Assembly: GCA_009809945.1 (NCBI GenBank)
Contig: WTPW01000870.1
Span: forward strand, 204,662 to 268,661
Reading direction: 5' to 3'
DNA: 64,000 nt
From: Gigaspora margarita
Lineage: Eukaryota; Glomeromycota; Glomeromycetes; Diversisporales; Gigasporaceae
A program made the position numbers and the translations under genes. Below are positions 45,113 to 56,917 of the stretch, one piece after another (within the stretch, counting starts at the first letter, position 1; each line of letters begins with the position of its first letter). The notes under the pieces are model-generated. The model saw nothing but the letters and a program-made list of their open reading frames with translations, did not search any database and was not told the DNA's origin.

Positions 45113-47700
45113 ATGCAGACCTTTTTAAGTACTCCACGTTATAATAAAAAATACATATTCAAGAACCCCACGAACCTTTATGAGAATTTTTGTAATTCCT
45201 ATATATACAAGGTACCTGTATCTACAGGAAATCCATTTCCAAATGCCCAGATCATATTTGCAGATGCACAAAATGAGTGGAAGCAAATGCGAAAAAAAAA
45301 GCGAAGATATTGAACAAATTATACGCACTTACTTTGCAATACCTATTCAACCAACTTTATATACATCCTTTTTATCCACTTCAAGAAATAGTAATACATT
45401 AAATCATCAGAAAGAAAGACATGAATCTTCTATTACTGTTTCAGAAGAAAGCTCAGAAGAAAGCCCAGAAGAAAGCTCAGAAGAAGGTGATGATGAATCA
45501 TCTATTAGCATTTCAGAAAAGCCAAGGTTTAACGCTTCAGCACAAAAATTAGCACTTACAAAACAAAAGGCTGCAGAGAAAAAACTGAAAGAATTAAATA
45601 ATCTTCATCGCATTGCACAAGATTCGCAACTTCGTCGTGATTTTCTTGCTCAAATTTTGGAATCTAAAAAAATAATTGATGAAGAAAAAAAAAAAAAGGA
45701 AAAAATTAAGGAAGCATGCAGTCGCACAAGCAAAATGTTGAGCAAAAAAGCTTAAGGCTTTAGAGGAAAACAATGAGGTTATTCATTACGATTCACCTGG
45801 GTGGCCTTCTTTTCTCCAACAAAATCCTGATCTTCCTATGTAGCTTCATTCATGTGTAGAATTCGGTAGTGCTATGCAAAAAAGAAGAAAAGAGATAATT
45901 AAAGTGTGTACTAGCCTTCATCTTAAAGCTGAAATGGAAGAAAGATATAAAGTTTATATGTTACGTTCATGTCTTGATACATATCTTTGGCCTTGGCGCA
46001 TCAATTCACTAAGTGAAAACGGCACCATCATCCTATAGCAATACAAGTGATGTCAGTTTCAAGAAATGAAATGAAAGAGCACATTGATGAGCATTATTGT
46101 TTCTCATCAGTTAAATGTGCATGACAATTCGTAACATCTTTTGCTTCACATTCTGTAATCATATCACAGGATGATAAAGCAAAAGTTCCCTTGGGCGTTA
46201 CAGCAGTAGGACGGACCTTTAAAACAATTCAATCAGATAATGAACCTGTTACTGTTCCCGACCATGATTTTTCCAAGGGTAGAATGCAAAAATTGATTCC
46301 ATCAGTGTATCTTACTATTGACCCTGAAAATTCAAACAATTTATTATGAAAAGGACAACTTTCGATCTTAATACATCCTCAATGGATAGGTATGTTGTAC
46401 TCGGGTTGATACAAAGTTAAGGCCAGTATATGAAATTAACCCTATAAAATTGTAAAAAAAAGAAAATTAAATTTGTAAAGGAGAACTTTGAATTTTGCAA
46501 GCTAATCGGGATAGTTGCAGATGAGAATTTTGTTATTTGGTTCAAATCTTACTAACTAAAATTAAAATTTTTTATTCTAAACCCCTAATTCTGCCAAAAA
46601 ATTCCTATTCGAAAACAATTTCAATCAGGTACATCATCATCAACGCATATGGCAGATATTTTGTTCCTTTTAGAAAATTCAGACTTTGATCAAGCTTTAA
46701 AAATAGAAAATGAATTCAAACCAATTTTGGTCTTACTAGTTGATGGGGGACCCGATGAGACCCAAGATACTTGAAAAACATTGAAGAATATTGTAAATTG
46801 TTCAAAAAATTAAATCTCAACTATTTTACTATTCGAACTCATGCACCAGGGCAGTCAGCCTATAACCCGGTGGAAAGGAGTATGTCTACTCTTTCAGAAA
46901 AGTTAGCTAGAATCATTTTACCTATTGATCATTTTGGATTACATCTTGATGCTGTGGGAAACGTTACAGATAGTAAACTCAAAATTCATAATTTCTGTTA
47001 TGCTGGTGAAAAACTTCGTGATATATGGTAACGAGATGATATTTATGGAAAAAAAGTTTTTGTAAACTACATTGATCATAAAACTGATCCTTTTGATAAA
47101 ACTTTTAGTATTTTCTGGAACTGGATCGAGGAACACTACCAAATATGTCATTATTCTCTTAATATACAATGCTGTAATAATGCTAGATGTTGTTCTTCGT
47201 GGAGAAATGTTGATGCAGAAGCTTTACTTTCAGAAAATGATAGATTTTTACCACCACTTACTAAAGACCAAGATGGTCACTTTCTTAGCCCTATCCATAT
47301 ACTTTAATATATGGACAAAAAAAATTGCCAGGCTATGATCAAAACTGCCCTTCTATTCCCCAGGAAATGTATTCACGATTGACTTGCCCTATTTGTCAAT
47401 GATATTTTCCTACCTTGGCATTTCTTACTCAACATAAAAAAATGATTCGCCGCTCTGCTGCCTATCAAAAGCCCAAAATTAGTGCTATAACAGACGACTG
47501 TCTTCCACCATTACCTTATGTTTATGTGGAAACAATGTTAGACTTGAGTATATCTGATGGTTGATAGTTAAATAAAAAACCTGACGAATTTTAATATCAC
47601 ACTTCATCGATCTAATGTCAACCATATGGTTCTCAAAAATAATTCAAGAATTAACAAGTGGAATAAGGACATTGATAAATATAGGGTAAGTTTTTTTCTT
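45113..47700 (+). pseudogene. Transposase-like gene of the 5.1-kb TIR element, inactivated
   Basis: Starts at Met 45113 (MQTFLSTPRYNKKY). A frameshift in an A9 run near 45295 joins NEWKQMRK to KSEDIEQIIRTYFAIP. Then come a Ser/Glu-rich linker and a Lys/Glu coiled coil (about 45440-45750), a shift and YDSPGWPSFLQQNPDLPM. An intron 46390-46628 (GTATGT, TACTAAC at 46550, TCAG) joins HPQWIG-TSSSTHMADIL in frame. Candidate catalytic acids: Asp in SQDDKAKVPLG (about 46170), Asp in LLVDGGPDE (about 46740), Glu in NPVERSMSTLS (about 46870). A C2H2-like end follows (CPICQ-YFPTLAFLTQHKK, about 47385). Stops include several TGA at positions where Trp fits. I recall similar uncharacterised proteins being widespread in eukaryotes, but cannot name the superfamily. 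The D-D-E assignment is inference. Confidence 0.75.
46390..46628 (+). other. Intron of the transposase-like gene
   Basis: Donor GTATGT, branch-point-like TACTAAC at 46550-46556, acceptor TCAG. Removing 239 bp joins two conserved blocks in frame (phase 1). Confidence 0.8.
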
Positions 47701-48441
47701 CATTTTTAAAATTTACTGAGTTAAGCCATTTTAAATCAAAGAATTTTAGCCTGAAATTTATAAATGGGAATTTTATTAATAAAGTCAAAATTTGCTTATT
47801 CATAAAAAAAATTGGTGTAATACCTAAATACAATGGACATTCGTTTTGACTCGTCATTTATTAACTTTATAATATAAGTAACTGCGTGACATTGTCATGC
47901 AAAACCAGGAACAGAAAGTGGATTTTCAGCGAGTTACTGTTTTGGCATAAGTTTCTGTTTTTTTTTTGCATGCGATACAGTAGATCAAAGCCCCTACAAA
48001 TATATCCAGAAGTCACAAGGATAGATTAACCAATCAGATACAAAAGAGACAGCATTTCAAATGCCTTTAAACCATACACTATGTACTTTGTCTTCCGTTA
48101 CTGGTATATATCAGATATATATATGATAAAATTTAATATAGTATCTGACTAAATATAGATATAGTTTCTTAAGTTTTATCGATGTCCCCAAGCATTAGTT
48201 ACAAATCTTTATCCACAAGATAATATTAAATTTATTTACCATAAAAATCTTGCTAGTTAATCTATCTGATACATATAAGCAGGTTTATCATGAAACTTGT
48301 AAAAATATATTGCTGATCTATATTATATATATATATATATCACCCAATATCTGATTGACATATGATGTACGTACGTGCACTTTGTTAAAGCTATATATAT
48401 ATATAACCTGATAATTTGGTTTACCCACCCACCACCCAAAA
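47701..48441. other. 3' subterminal region of the TIR transposon
   Basis: A GGGTAAGT near 47684 could be a second intron donor, with coding remnants to about 47940. After that the DNA is AT-rich with TATCTGA/TCAGATA motifs at about 48034, 48112, 48145, 48257 and 48350. Confidence 0.45.
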
Positions 48442-51400
48442 ATTACATAATTTCTGGAAGCTCCCTAAGTTGTAATTACTTTGGCTACACAAGAGGTATG
48501 CAGTTTAGTTATTAATTTAATGCCAGAATTAGAGATACCAATTCTTCGACAAGCATCTTATAAGTATTTGATATTGATTCTATCAAATGCTTTAGATATG
48601 TCTTAAATAGTATCTATGCTTCTTTGTTATGGGAGATGTAATGTTCGATAGTATTATGCAAAATTTGAATTGGTGTATGTGTTGAAGAGTTTTTAGTAGC
48701 TACAAAATTTAAATTAAAAAGAAGGTTGTTTGTTGAAATTATTTTGTCCAGATGGCTGGTAAAGATTTTTGTAAAGACTTTTTTAAAGGGCTCAATAATA
48801 GAGATTGGTCGAACTTGGTTAAGTGTAAAGTCCCAGTTGGATTTTTTTAGAATAAGGAAAATGTTTGAAGATTTCTATTCTGTTGGTATTTTTTGCAATT
48901 GGAGACATTTATTAATAAAAGATTTGAAAATACTTTGTGCTATAGGGCTAGCATGTTTAATATGCTTGTAGCATATTTCAGAAGGGCCAGCTGCTTTTTG
49001 GTTTTGAAGATTAGAGATTGTCTCTGACCATTCCTGATCTGTAATTGTTTTAAATAAGTTGTTAAAGAGAGGTTCGAGTTCTGGGTGTGGTTGATAGATT
49101 GGTTTGGATCAGCAGGGATTGGTTAAAGAGGTTTTTCAGAAAAGTATTCTGAAAAATGGTTTTGTATTTGCTCTAAGATTTCACTGTGCTCTGTAAGGAG
49201 GGTATTGTTAATTAGAAGGCAGTCAATATTGATATTGTTATATTTCTTGAGTATTTTTTTGTAAAAAAGTTTGGGAAAGTCTGTATAGGTTTTGTCTCAG
49301 TTTTCTACTTTTTGTTTAATTTCGTTATATAAGTTTTGTTGATATTGATGATTTAGTGCAATTTTGATAAGTTGAAATTCATTTTTGATTTAGAGAAGGT
49401 TTGGGGATTGGTTTATAGAGAGTTGTCAGGATATTGGGTTTGGTATTTGTTGAGAAGGTTTGGGAAGTTGGGTGATTGAAGATGGTTTTTGAGAAATTGG
49501 ATTTGCTTGTATCTATAATATAATAGTAATTGTTTAGGAGAGGAAGTGTCTTGAATTTCTTTAATTGTTTTGATTTTCTTAAAGGGAATGTATTTGGTAG
49601 CTGCTTTAGTTAAAGCTTTGTGTATTTGGTTCCAAATACGATTGAGTTGATTTTGATTTGAAATTGATTGAATTTTAGAAGAGATATGTTTGAGATTGCA
49701 TATAGTTTGAGTGGAATAGTCTTGAATAGTTAATTTGGAGCAGTTTTTTCAGAGAAAGTATTTTCTTTTTTGTTGCTTATAAGATTTAGGTTTGTTGATT
49801 ATAATTGAGATTTCTAAGGTTATTATTTTATGGTCTGATTTGAGTATAGTATCTGTGAGAATATCTGTGTATTCAATATTTGTAATCGATAGATTAGTCC
49901 AAATTTGGTCTATTCTGCTCTGGATATTGGCTCGTTGGAATGTGAAGTTCTGAGTATTAGGAAAGAAGAAATGGTAAATATCTTTGCATTGATGGCTATG
50001 AAGAAACTTGATAAGTTGGGATTCAGGTATTGAGAATTTTTTTGCTAAGGAACGATCTAGTCTTGAGTTTGGAATACTATTAATGTCTCCTATAATAATA
50101 AGTTTGTAGTTGAAATTTTGAGCAAGAGAAATTATATGTTCTTGAATATCTTACGGAGTTGTTTCTTCTCTTGAGTAGGAACATAAATTTGTAAGAGACG
50201 TATTGCCAGGTTTTTGAAGTGAAGATCAAGGCCAATGACACGGCCATTGTAGTTATGTGTACAGGCAATATGTTTTGCAATTTTATGATGAATAAAGATA
50301 CCTACACCTGCTTTGTGTGGAGAGGAGTAAGAGCTCCAGAAGCTAGTATAGTTGGGTATTTGTTTATTAAAGAATTTTACTTCTTTTATTGAAAGATGAG
50401 TCTCAGAAAGGCCTAGAATTTCAAAAGAGTTATTGTTAAGAGCTTCTAGAATAGAGAGTTTTTTGTTTGGTTGGATAAGACATTAATATTTGTCAGAGAT
50501 GATGCTAAAATCGGATGATCCTGAAATTTTTATTTATTTTGATATAAAATTTTAAAATTTTTTGAGATGTTTTTTCATTTTTGTCTTATAGGGTTAGGGT
50601 AAGGTTTGGGTATAGATTTGATATTTAAAGAGTATATGCATATTTTAGCAGGGCTTATAGTTTCAAATCAAGACCCCAAATTTCAGCATCATCCAATTTC
50701 AGCATCATCCCCGACAATATTTAAAGAGGCAATTTTAATGGGAATTGAAGCATATTCTGGGGTGAGAGAGGGTTTGGTATAGGATGGATTGAGGGTTGGT
50801 TTAGAGAGAGTTCACAAGTTTGTAGAGATGGTATATTTGTTGGACAATTGGATTTAAGAGAAATATTTTGAAAGTTGATAAGGTTTTTGAAAGGAAGTAG
50901 AGAGTGATTTGGTAAAAGAGATGTTTCATGTGGTAAGTATATGTGTGCTTCTTCAGAGTTGTATTTGTTTTTTGTTTAAACAGAAAGTTTGATATATTGT
51001 TCAGAAAAGAATATTGATTTGATAAATTGTGTAAAGGAAGCAATTGTTTGAGGTGAAGGTAGAAGTTGAAGTTTGTAGTAGGATAAGAATTTGTTATAAC
51101 ATGTAGTAGGATCATAAAGGTTGAGTAGACTGGAGGGAGGAGGATTGTTAGGTTTGCCTAATATAGTGTTTGTAGTTGGAGATGTATTGTCATTGTCTGA
51201 ATCTTCAAAAGTAAAATCTTTAAGAGGTTTTGATTTGGATGATAAAGTATTTATAAAAATAGATGGGATAGTAGTTTTTTTAGATATTGTAAAGAAAGTA
51301 TTTGGAGAGGGGATCTCAGCAGGATTTGATGAAATAGAAGCTAAGACCTTTTAAGTTTCTTCTATAGAGTCGCTCACTGTATGCCCAGCTTTCACAGCTG

Positions 51401-51463
51401 TGCAAGAATTCAAAGTCTGCTCTGTACATTGAGTATGACCATCATTAATTGGTTCTTCTACGT

Positions 51464-52560
51464 AAATACATTAATTTAGTAATGTTATTTTTTATTTTAC
51501 TTGAATTTTAGAGAAAAGATGCTTAAATTTGACTTTTAATCCAAAATTTATGCATTTATTCTTTAAATTTCAAGCAAAATAAAAATAATTTTGCTGTTTT
51601 AATGTATTTTTAGATTCTAAACAAGTTTTCTTAGTGTATTAAATTAGGATTAATTAGTAAAATATTGTTAATTATAAGATTTTATAGAATTTTATTAATA
51701 AAATTCTATAAATCTTATGATTCACAAAAGTTTACTAATTATTTCAAACTTTATGTACTAAGTAAACTTGTTCAAAGCCTAAAAATTTATTAAATTAGTA
51801 ATATTATTTTTATTTTACTTGAAATTTGGAAAAAAGACATTTAAATTTGACTTTTTTGATCAAAATTCCAAAATTATGCATCTATTCTTTAAATTTCAAG
51901 TAAATTAAAAATAATTCTGCTGATTTGATGTATTTCTAGGTGCTAAACAAGTTAACTTAGTATATTAAGTTAGAATTAATTAATAAAATATTGTGAATCA
52001 TAAGATTTTATAGAATTTTAATAATAAAAATCTATAAAATCTTATAATTTACAATATTTTACTAATTAATTCTAACTTAATATACTAAATAAACTTGTTC
52101 AGAACCTAAAAATACATTAAATTAGCAATGTATTTTTATTTTACTTAAATTTTGAAGAAAAAAAATGCTTAAATTTAACTTTTTTGAGTCAAAATCCAAA
52201 ATTATAATAATTATGGTAATTTGATGCATTTTAGATACTAAATAAGTTTGTTTAGTGAGAACCTAAACAATACTAATAGATGTTATATTTGAGCCAATGG
52301 CAGTTTTCTGTGATTTGATTGGATAAAAATTTTTAGCCAATCAAATTGTCTAATTTTGCAAAATTTTAATGACTGTTAGCTATTTTTCAAATATGATCTC
52401 AGTTAGTACTGTTTGAGGTTCTATTTAGTATATAAAGTTAGAATTAATTAATAAAAATTTGTGAATCATAAAATTCTATAAAATTTTATTAATAAAATTC
52501 TATAAACTCTTATAATTCACAAAATTTTACTAATTAATTCTAACTTAATACACNAAGTAA
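51464..52560. repeat. Foldback satellite array, right part, with a nested hairpin element
   Basis: Continues the palindromic family interrupted by LINE 2, with about three more alternating units (arms CTTAGTATATTAAGTTAGAA and TTACTAATTAATTCTAACTT). At about 52258-52430 an inverted-repeat insert (ends GAACCTAAACAATACTAATA / inverted GAACCTCAAACAGTACTAAC) sits within the array. One N at 52554. Confidence 0.8.
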
Positions 52561-53564
52561 ACTTGTATTTATTAATTGTTATTTTTGGCTTCATACATTA
52601 AGAGAAGTGCAATAATCACATAATTAGGGTTTACAAAGGTCCAACCACCCTGTGATAAGACTATTAACCAATCAAATTTCGTCTTTTAATATTAAAAAAA
52701 ATTCAAAAATGTTTTTGACCCCATATATAATAACAGTCACTACATAGTTAAGTCAAAATTTTACTATGTAAATAGATTAAAGTTGCTTAAGTAAACTTGT
52801 TCAGAAGGTTCAAATACACTTATTCAAAAATTTTATCAGTATTGGAAAACTTTTTATTATTTGACTTTTTGATTTTTATGTTTGATGAAAATTTTAAAAT
52901 TTTTTAAAAAATACATTTGACGAACATAAAAATTAAAAGTTAAATAATAAAAACTTCTTCAATTTTAATAAAAATTTTATGATATATGTATTTTGATATT
53001 TTAAACAAGTTTCTTAATTGATAATTATCGATTAATATAGTAAAATTTAGAATTTACTACGTAGCAAATTTCTGTGAATTTTTATTATAATAAATACTTC
53101 AATATTATTGGCTATTTTACTCTATATATATATAGACGTGATAATTGGGAACTCCTCTTCTTCCTAAAAAACTATGTGATTTACTGCACTTCCCTAATAG
53201 TATCCATTTTCTAGTATATTTATTATTGTTATTATTAGAGAGCACCTTTGAGATGCTTAGAGAAATAGTATTGCTACCAGTAGCTATATAATTTGTATTG
53301 TTTAAGTGTGGCAGGTTAGAACAATATTAGGTATAATAACTATTCTGTTCATACTAATAGCAAGGGTAACAAGGAAGAGGAAGCAGGTTCCAACTTTGAC
53401 AGAGTTGATCTCTGTTTTCTTTAATTTCTTTAATTTGAATTTAATGACCATAAACATTATGAAATATTTTAAATAGCTATATATCAATATTTAATACATA
53501 ATCATTTTATATCAATTAAAATTAAATGTTATACATTGATTAACTTGTTATAAATTAATATATA
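52561..53564. other. Non-coding DNA with a hairpin
   Basis: Around 52850-52960 an arm (TTATTATTTGACTTTTTGAT) returns inverted (TTAAAAGTTAAATAATAAAA) near 52930-52950, with GTAAACTTGTTCAGAAGG beside it, so it is probably a diverged relative of the foldback array. No gene. Confidence 0.45.
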
Positions 53565-53819
53565 GGCTACCGTCAATAGAAATCAGGCAGATCTACATCG
53601 GAAAAAAAATCAACACCTTAACTTTCACAGCTCATATATTGATGAATTTTAATGCTATCTTGATAATTTAATATTCAAAAGAAAGCATAAATCGAAAGCT
53701 TTTATTTGAATATTAAACTATCAAGATAGCTTTAAAATTCATCGATATTTGAGCTATGTAAGTTAAGGTATTGATTTTTTTTCAAATGTAGATCTGCCTG
53801 ATTTTTATTGACGGCAGCC
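53565..53819. mobile_element. 255-bp foldback MITE
   Basis: Left GGCTACCGTCAATAGAAATC, right inverted GGCTGCCGTCAATAAAAATC, both continuing AGGCAGATCTACAT. Arms extend to nearly the centre (TATCTTGATAATTTAATATT / AATATTAAACTATCAAGATA). The TSD is ambiguous because the flanks are TATATA on both sides. Confidence 0.82.
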
Positions 53820-54593
53820 CATATATCTATAATCAATTAATATCATAATTAAAATATAAATCATTATACATTTGCTAATCGATTGTTATTATATTTATTA
53901 GAAGTTTTAAAATGGTTTGAACTATTTCAAATATTTTAGAACTAAGAAACCAAGCTGAATTAGTAGATTTGTAACCTGGGTCATACCAAGTGCACATTGG
54001 ATTATATTTTTGAAATATTTTGAAATTTTGTATAATATATCAAAATTAATCTAAAATTTTGTATTATACAATCAGATCAGATCTTTGTTTATAAATTAGA
54101 TCTTCTACATTATTATTTTTATTTTGTTTTGTTTTTTTATTTTTAGTTTGTTTTTTTTGTTTCATTTTGTTTTTTATTTTCATTTCATTTTTTTTTATTT
54201 ATTTATTTTTTTAATTTTTTTTTATTTTATTTGGCACTTTACAAGAACACTAGCCCTTTGCAAGAAAACCAACAACTTTTTAGCACTTTTCAAATACACC
54301 AATTTGAGTTTACAAGCTAACTCAAACTTTTGATGCTTTGCAAGAACTCTTCTAAATCTTCAAAAATACCTTTTTAGGTAAATAATTTAGTTTAATGCAA
54401 GATTTTGCAAGTTTTTACATATTTATTTTCTTGTTTGATACATTTTGTTTTTGTTTTTTTTGTTTTGTTTTTTTAAAATTTTTTATTAATTTATTTTATT
54501 CTAGTACTTTGTAAGAACACACTTCTTTAGAGAAATAATTTAGTTAGGTGCAAGTTTTCGCAATTTATTGCAAGTTAATATAGCACTTTACAA
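53820..54593. other. Low-complexity T-rich DNA
   Basis: T-rich tract at 54110-54235 and again at 54430-54500. Between them are repeated motifs of the type GCACTTTACAAGAACAC and TTTGCAAGAAAACCAAC, also found at 56090-56230. No gene. Confidence 0.45.
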
Positions 54594-55153
54594 CAGGGTT
54601 GGCAAATGACTTTTAAATAATATAAATGGCATTATAACCAAAGTTGTCACGTTTACTATATTTTTCTATTGGCCTCTAATTCTATTCACTTTTTTTAATT
54701 TTTTATTGTAAATTTTTAGTATTAAATTTTACTAATTAAATGTAAAAATATTTTAAATTTATTACTTTACTAATGGTCTAACAATATATATTTAAATAAT
54801 TGCAAATTATAATAAAAAATTTTTTTTAATATAAAGACAAAAAATCAAGCTTTTGTTTTATTGTTCTATTTGCCAATACTGATTATAACATTTTGTCATT
54901 TAGAAGGTAAATTACAAATAACAAAAATAGGTTATATTTAAAAATGCTAAGATCCTGAGATCATTAGATTTTGTGCCACTTCAGGTATTTTAGAATTGGT
55001 TAAATTCTAAAATACCCAAAATCTTAATACAGTATATAATCATATTTTTAAATGACAAAAATAACAAATGACCTATTTTATTTGTCACTAATTTGTTACT
55101 AATTTGTCATTTGTCATGAAAAGTTTAAATAACATTGTCATTTGCCAACTCTG
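54594..55153. mobile_element. 560-bp hAT-like MITE, TSD CTTTACAA
   Basis: Ends CAGGGTTGGCAAATGACTTT and, inverted, CAGAGTTGGCAAATGACAAT. Exact 8-bp duplication CTTTACAA (54586-54593, 55154-55161). Interior non-coding. Confidence 0.92.
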
Positions 55154-55257
55154 CTTTACAAAACACAACTTAGTTTTGGAATTTCTGAATTTGAACTTTT
55201 ACTTCAGAAAAATAGATATCTGGTTCTTTATTTATTTTTTTATTAAGTTTGCTTATA

Positions 55258-56025
55258 CCGTATTACCACGAAATAATGATCATGGGTGTTATTTTGAAAA
55301 TCACATCTCCTAAAAATAGCATACTTGGTTTCGAAATAACGCCCATGTGCGTCCCGAAAAAGCGCATACCATATATAGAATACTATTTAATCGAATGCAT
55401 AACAAAGATGTTCAACGAATGCTTCATATTTATTCTTTTTAGCTTTAATTGCTTCAAGAACAACTACCATTAAATGGTCAATTAGCGCTATCCTTATTCT
55501 AGCAGGATAATAAATTGTTATGGCCATTCTTTTTGATTTAATACTGGAATATAATTTTTGATAATAAACGAATATTTTATGCACATCCTTTTTAAAGTTA
55601 GAACTATAATGGCCTTAGAGTGCTGTGTAATGATGACAAAGAACAAAGAAAAATAAGATCATAAATCTACAGGCGATACCTGATTATAATCTGGCTCTCA
55701 TCCATCCTGCCCTTTCTTTTTATTCATTGCACCTAGTGCCCTGCCTGTTGTCATGTGTGACAAGTTGAATGCGCTGAACCATAGCGATACTTTATATATG
55801 TGCAAGTTTTAAAAAATAAATAATTCACTTTTTACTATCGCTACATAGAAGTTTAACAATAGGTTAATTGTTCATATATATATATATATATTAAGGTTTA
55901 GATTCACAGCACCGGTACAGGATAAAAAATTGGGTTACCTCAAAATAGCGCACATGCGCACACTCAAAATAGTGTGCAAGTGATCAAATCACTGTGCAGG
56001 TGTGCATTATTTCGCAGTAATATGG
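55258..56025. mobile_element. 768-bp TIR element, MITE family B copy 2
   Basis: Left CCGTATTACCACGAAATAAT, right inverted CCATATTACTGCGAAATAAT. TA at 55256-55257 and 56026-56027. Shares end sequence with 44424-44700. A 65-codon minus-strand frame inside (55584-55387) has no recognisable features and is not called as a gene. Confidence 0.75.
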
Positions 56026-56027
56026 TA

Positions 56028-56917
56028 TATTTTGATTTTTAGGTTTTTTTCTTATTTTTTAATTTTATTTTATTTTATTTATTCCTGACTTTCTTCAAAA
56101 CTCTGCAAGAAAACAACCTGACTTTTCTGGCACTTTAGAAGAACACCAACTCTAACTTCTCTACTACTTTGCAAAAACATATTAGATTCTCTAACAATTT
56201 GCAAAAACACTAACACTTCTGAGAAATAGTTTTTTTTTTTTACTTCTCTACTATTTTTAGGAAGTAGTAAATATGAGCAAATATAATAGTTAAAGCAAAG
56301 AAGAGAAATAATAGCTAACTGCAGGTGAAGAAAATAAGTATGTAGAGCTAGTATTATGCAGCAAAGTTAAAAGTAGTTTAAAATATTACTATTTTCATTT
56401 TATTTTTTTTTGTTATTTTTTTCAGGTTCAATTTTTTTGGTATTATTTTTTTTGTCATTTTTTCATTTTTTTCTTATAATAATATATAATAAAATAGATT
56501 TAATTTAAGGATAGAGTGTATGTAGATCATTTATCATATAATTTTGGTGGTATATTGGGATTTCATACAAAATTTGAAATATGCCACTGATAAAAGTTTT
56601 TAAAACCACAGTCAATCTTTACCAAATTTTGGTAATATGCAAATTAAACCTTCTATTTATAGTATTAAAATCTTTGGAGGTTGTATTATTTTAAAAAAAT
56701 ATACTTCTTTATATAATTAATTTGCCAGGAGGCTTCAAATTTGCCAGGGTTATACAAGAAAACAAATAGTAAAAATATTTCTAAAACAGGTAATTACCCA
56801 ATCAAAGTTGTGTTTACTATATAATCGGTTATACAAAAAAAATTGACAATGCATATCATATAATAAATGATTTATGTACACTCTGCCCTTAAAATATAAT
56901 ATATAATAATAATAATA
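56028..56917. other. AT-rich non-coding DNA
   Basis: Contains the CTTTGCAAAAACA-type motifs (56090-56230) shared with 54236-54350. No gene. Confidence 0.45.

Larger units (their letters stand above)
43320..48465. mobile_element. 5.1-kb TIR transposon, TAA target duplication, unassigned superfamily
   Basis: 24-bp perfect TIRs start GGGAGCTTCCAGAAATTATG at both ends (inverted at 48442-48465). TAA is duplicated at 43317-43319 and 48466-48468 (TTA on the LINE strand). Excising the element and one TAA restores the LINE 2 reading frame, which proves the boundaries. A C-rich tract (CCCCACCCACCC at 43370, CCCACCCACCACCC at 48424) lies just inside each end in the same orientation. TATCTGA/TCAGATA motifs are scattered in both subterminal kilobases. 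It carries a broken transposase-like gene on the plus strand. A 3-bp TWA duplication with GGG ends is seen in PIF/Harbinger elements, but the protein does not look like the usual Harbinger transposase to me. Confidence 0.93.
38909..50500 (-). pseudogene. LINE 2 ORF2 (EEP - RT - RNase H), interrupted twice
   Basis: Reading from 50500 downwards: endonuclease motifs GLSETHLS, GVGIFIHH, IIIGDINSIPNSRLDR, SRIDQIWTN and KSDHKIITLEI (50450-49800); RT motif DISKAFDRINIKYL near 48590; then ISNSGIKLITKLHTS-VAKVITT at 48480. Here the 5.1-kb element intervenes. The frame resumes at 43318 as YGLTSPVPIISGIEQGE, joining KVITT-YGLTSP without loss. AYMDNTVW stands where YADDT is expected, so a catalytic Asp is lost. 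RNase H follows (FFTDASIKYL, SSCSELIAI, IYIDNLSAI, LHNQADLLAK; about 41640-41200). The last part ends EKWYLQ, then the hAT insert, then GYPNNMLFIMS-stop at 38909. Many stops and shifts elsewhere. Confidence 0.85.
38566..51463 (-). mobile_element. LINE 2: minus-strand non-LTR retrotransposon, split by two DNA transposons
   Basis: The 3' end is a run of 15 T on the plus strand (a poly(A) tail, 38567-38581) next to the 11-bp TSD AAATACATTAA. The 5' end lies at about 51463, beside the second TSD copy. Subtracting the hAT element (38952-40404) and the TIR element (43320-48465) with their duplications leaves about 6.3 kb, a normal full length. ORF2 encodes EEP endonuclease, RT and RNase H, so it is a different clade from LINE 1. 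An upstream region at about 50520-51400 may hold a decayed ORF1. Confidence 0.88.

Noticed and set aside
51121..51354. 77-codon plus-strand frame
   Set aside because: Antisense within the 5' part of LINE 2, without features of its own.
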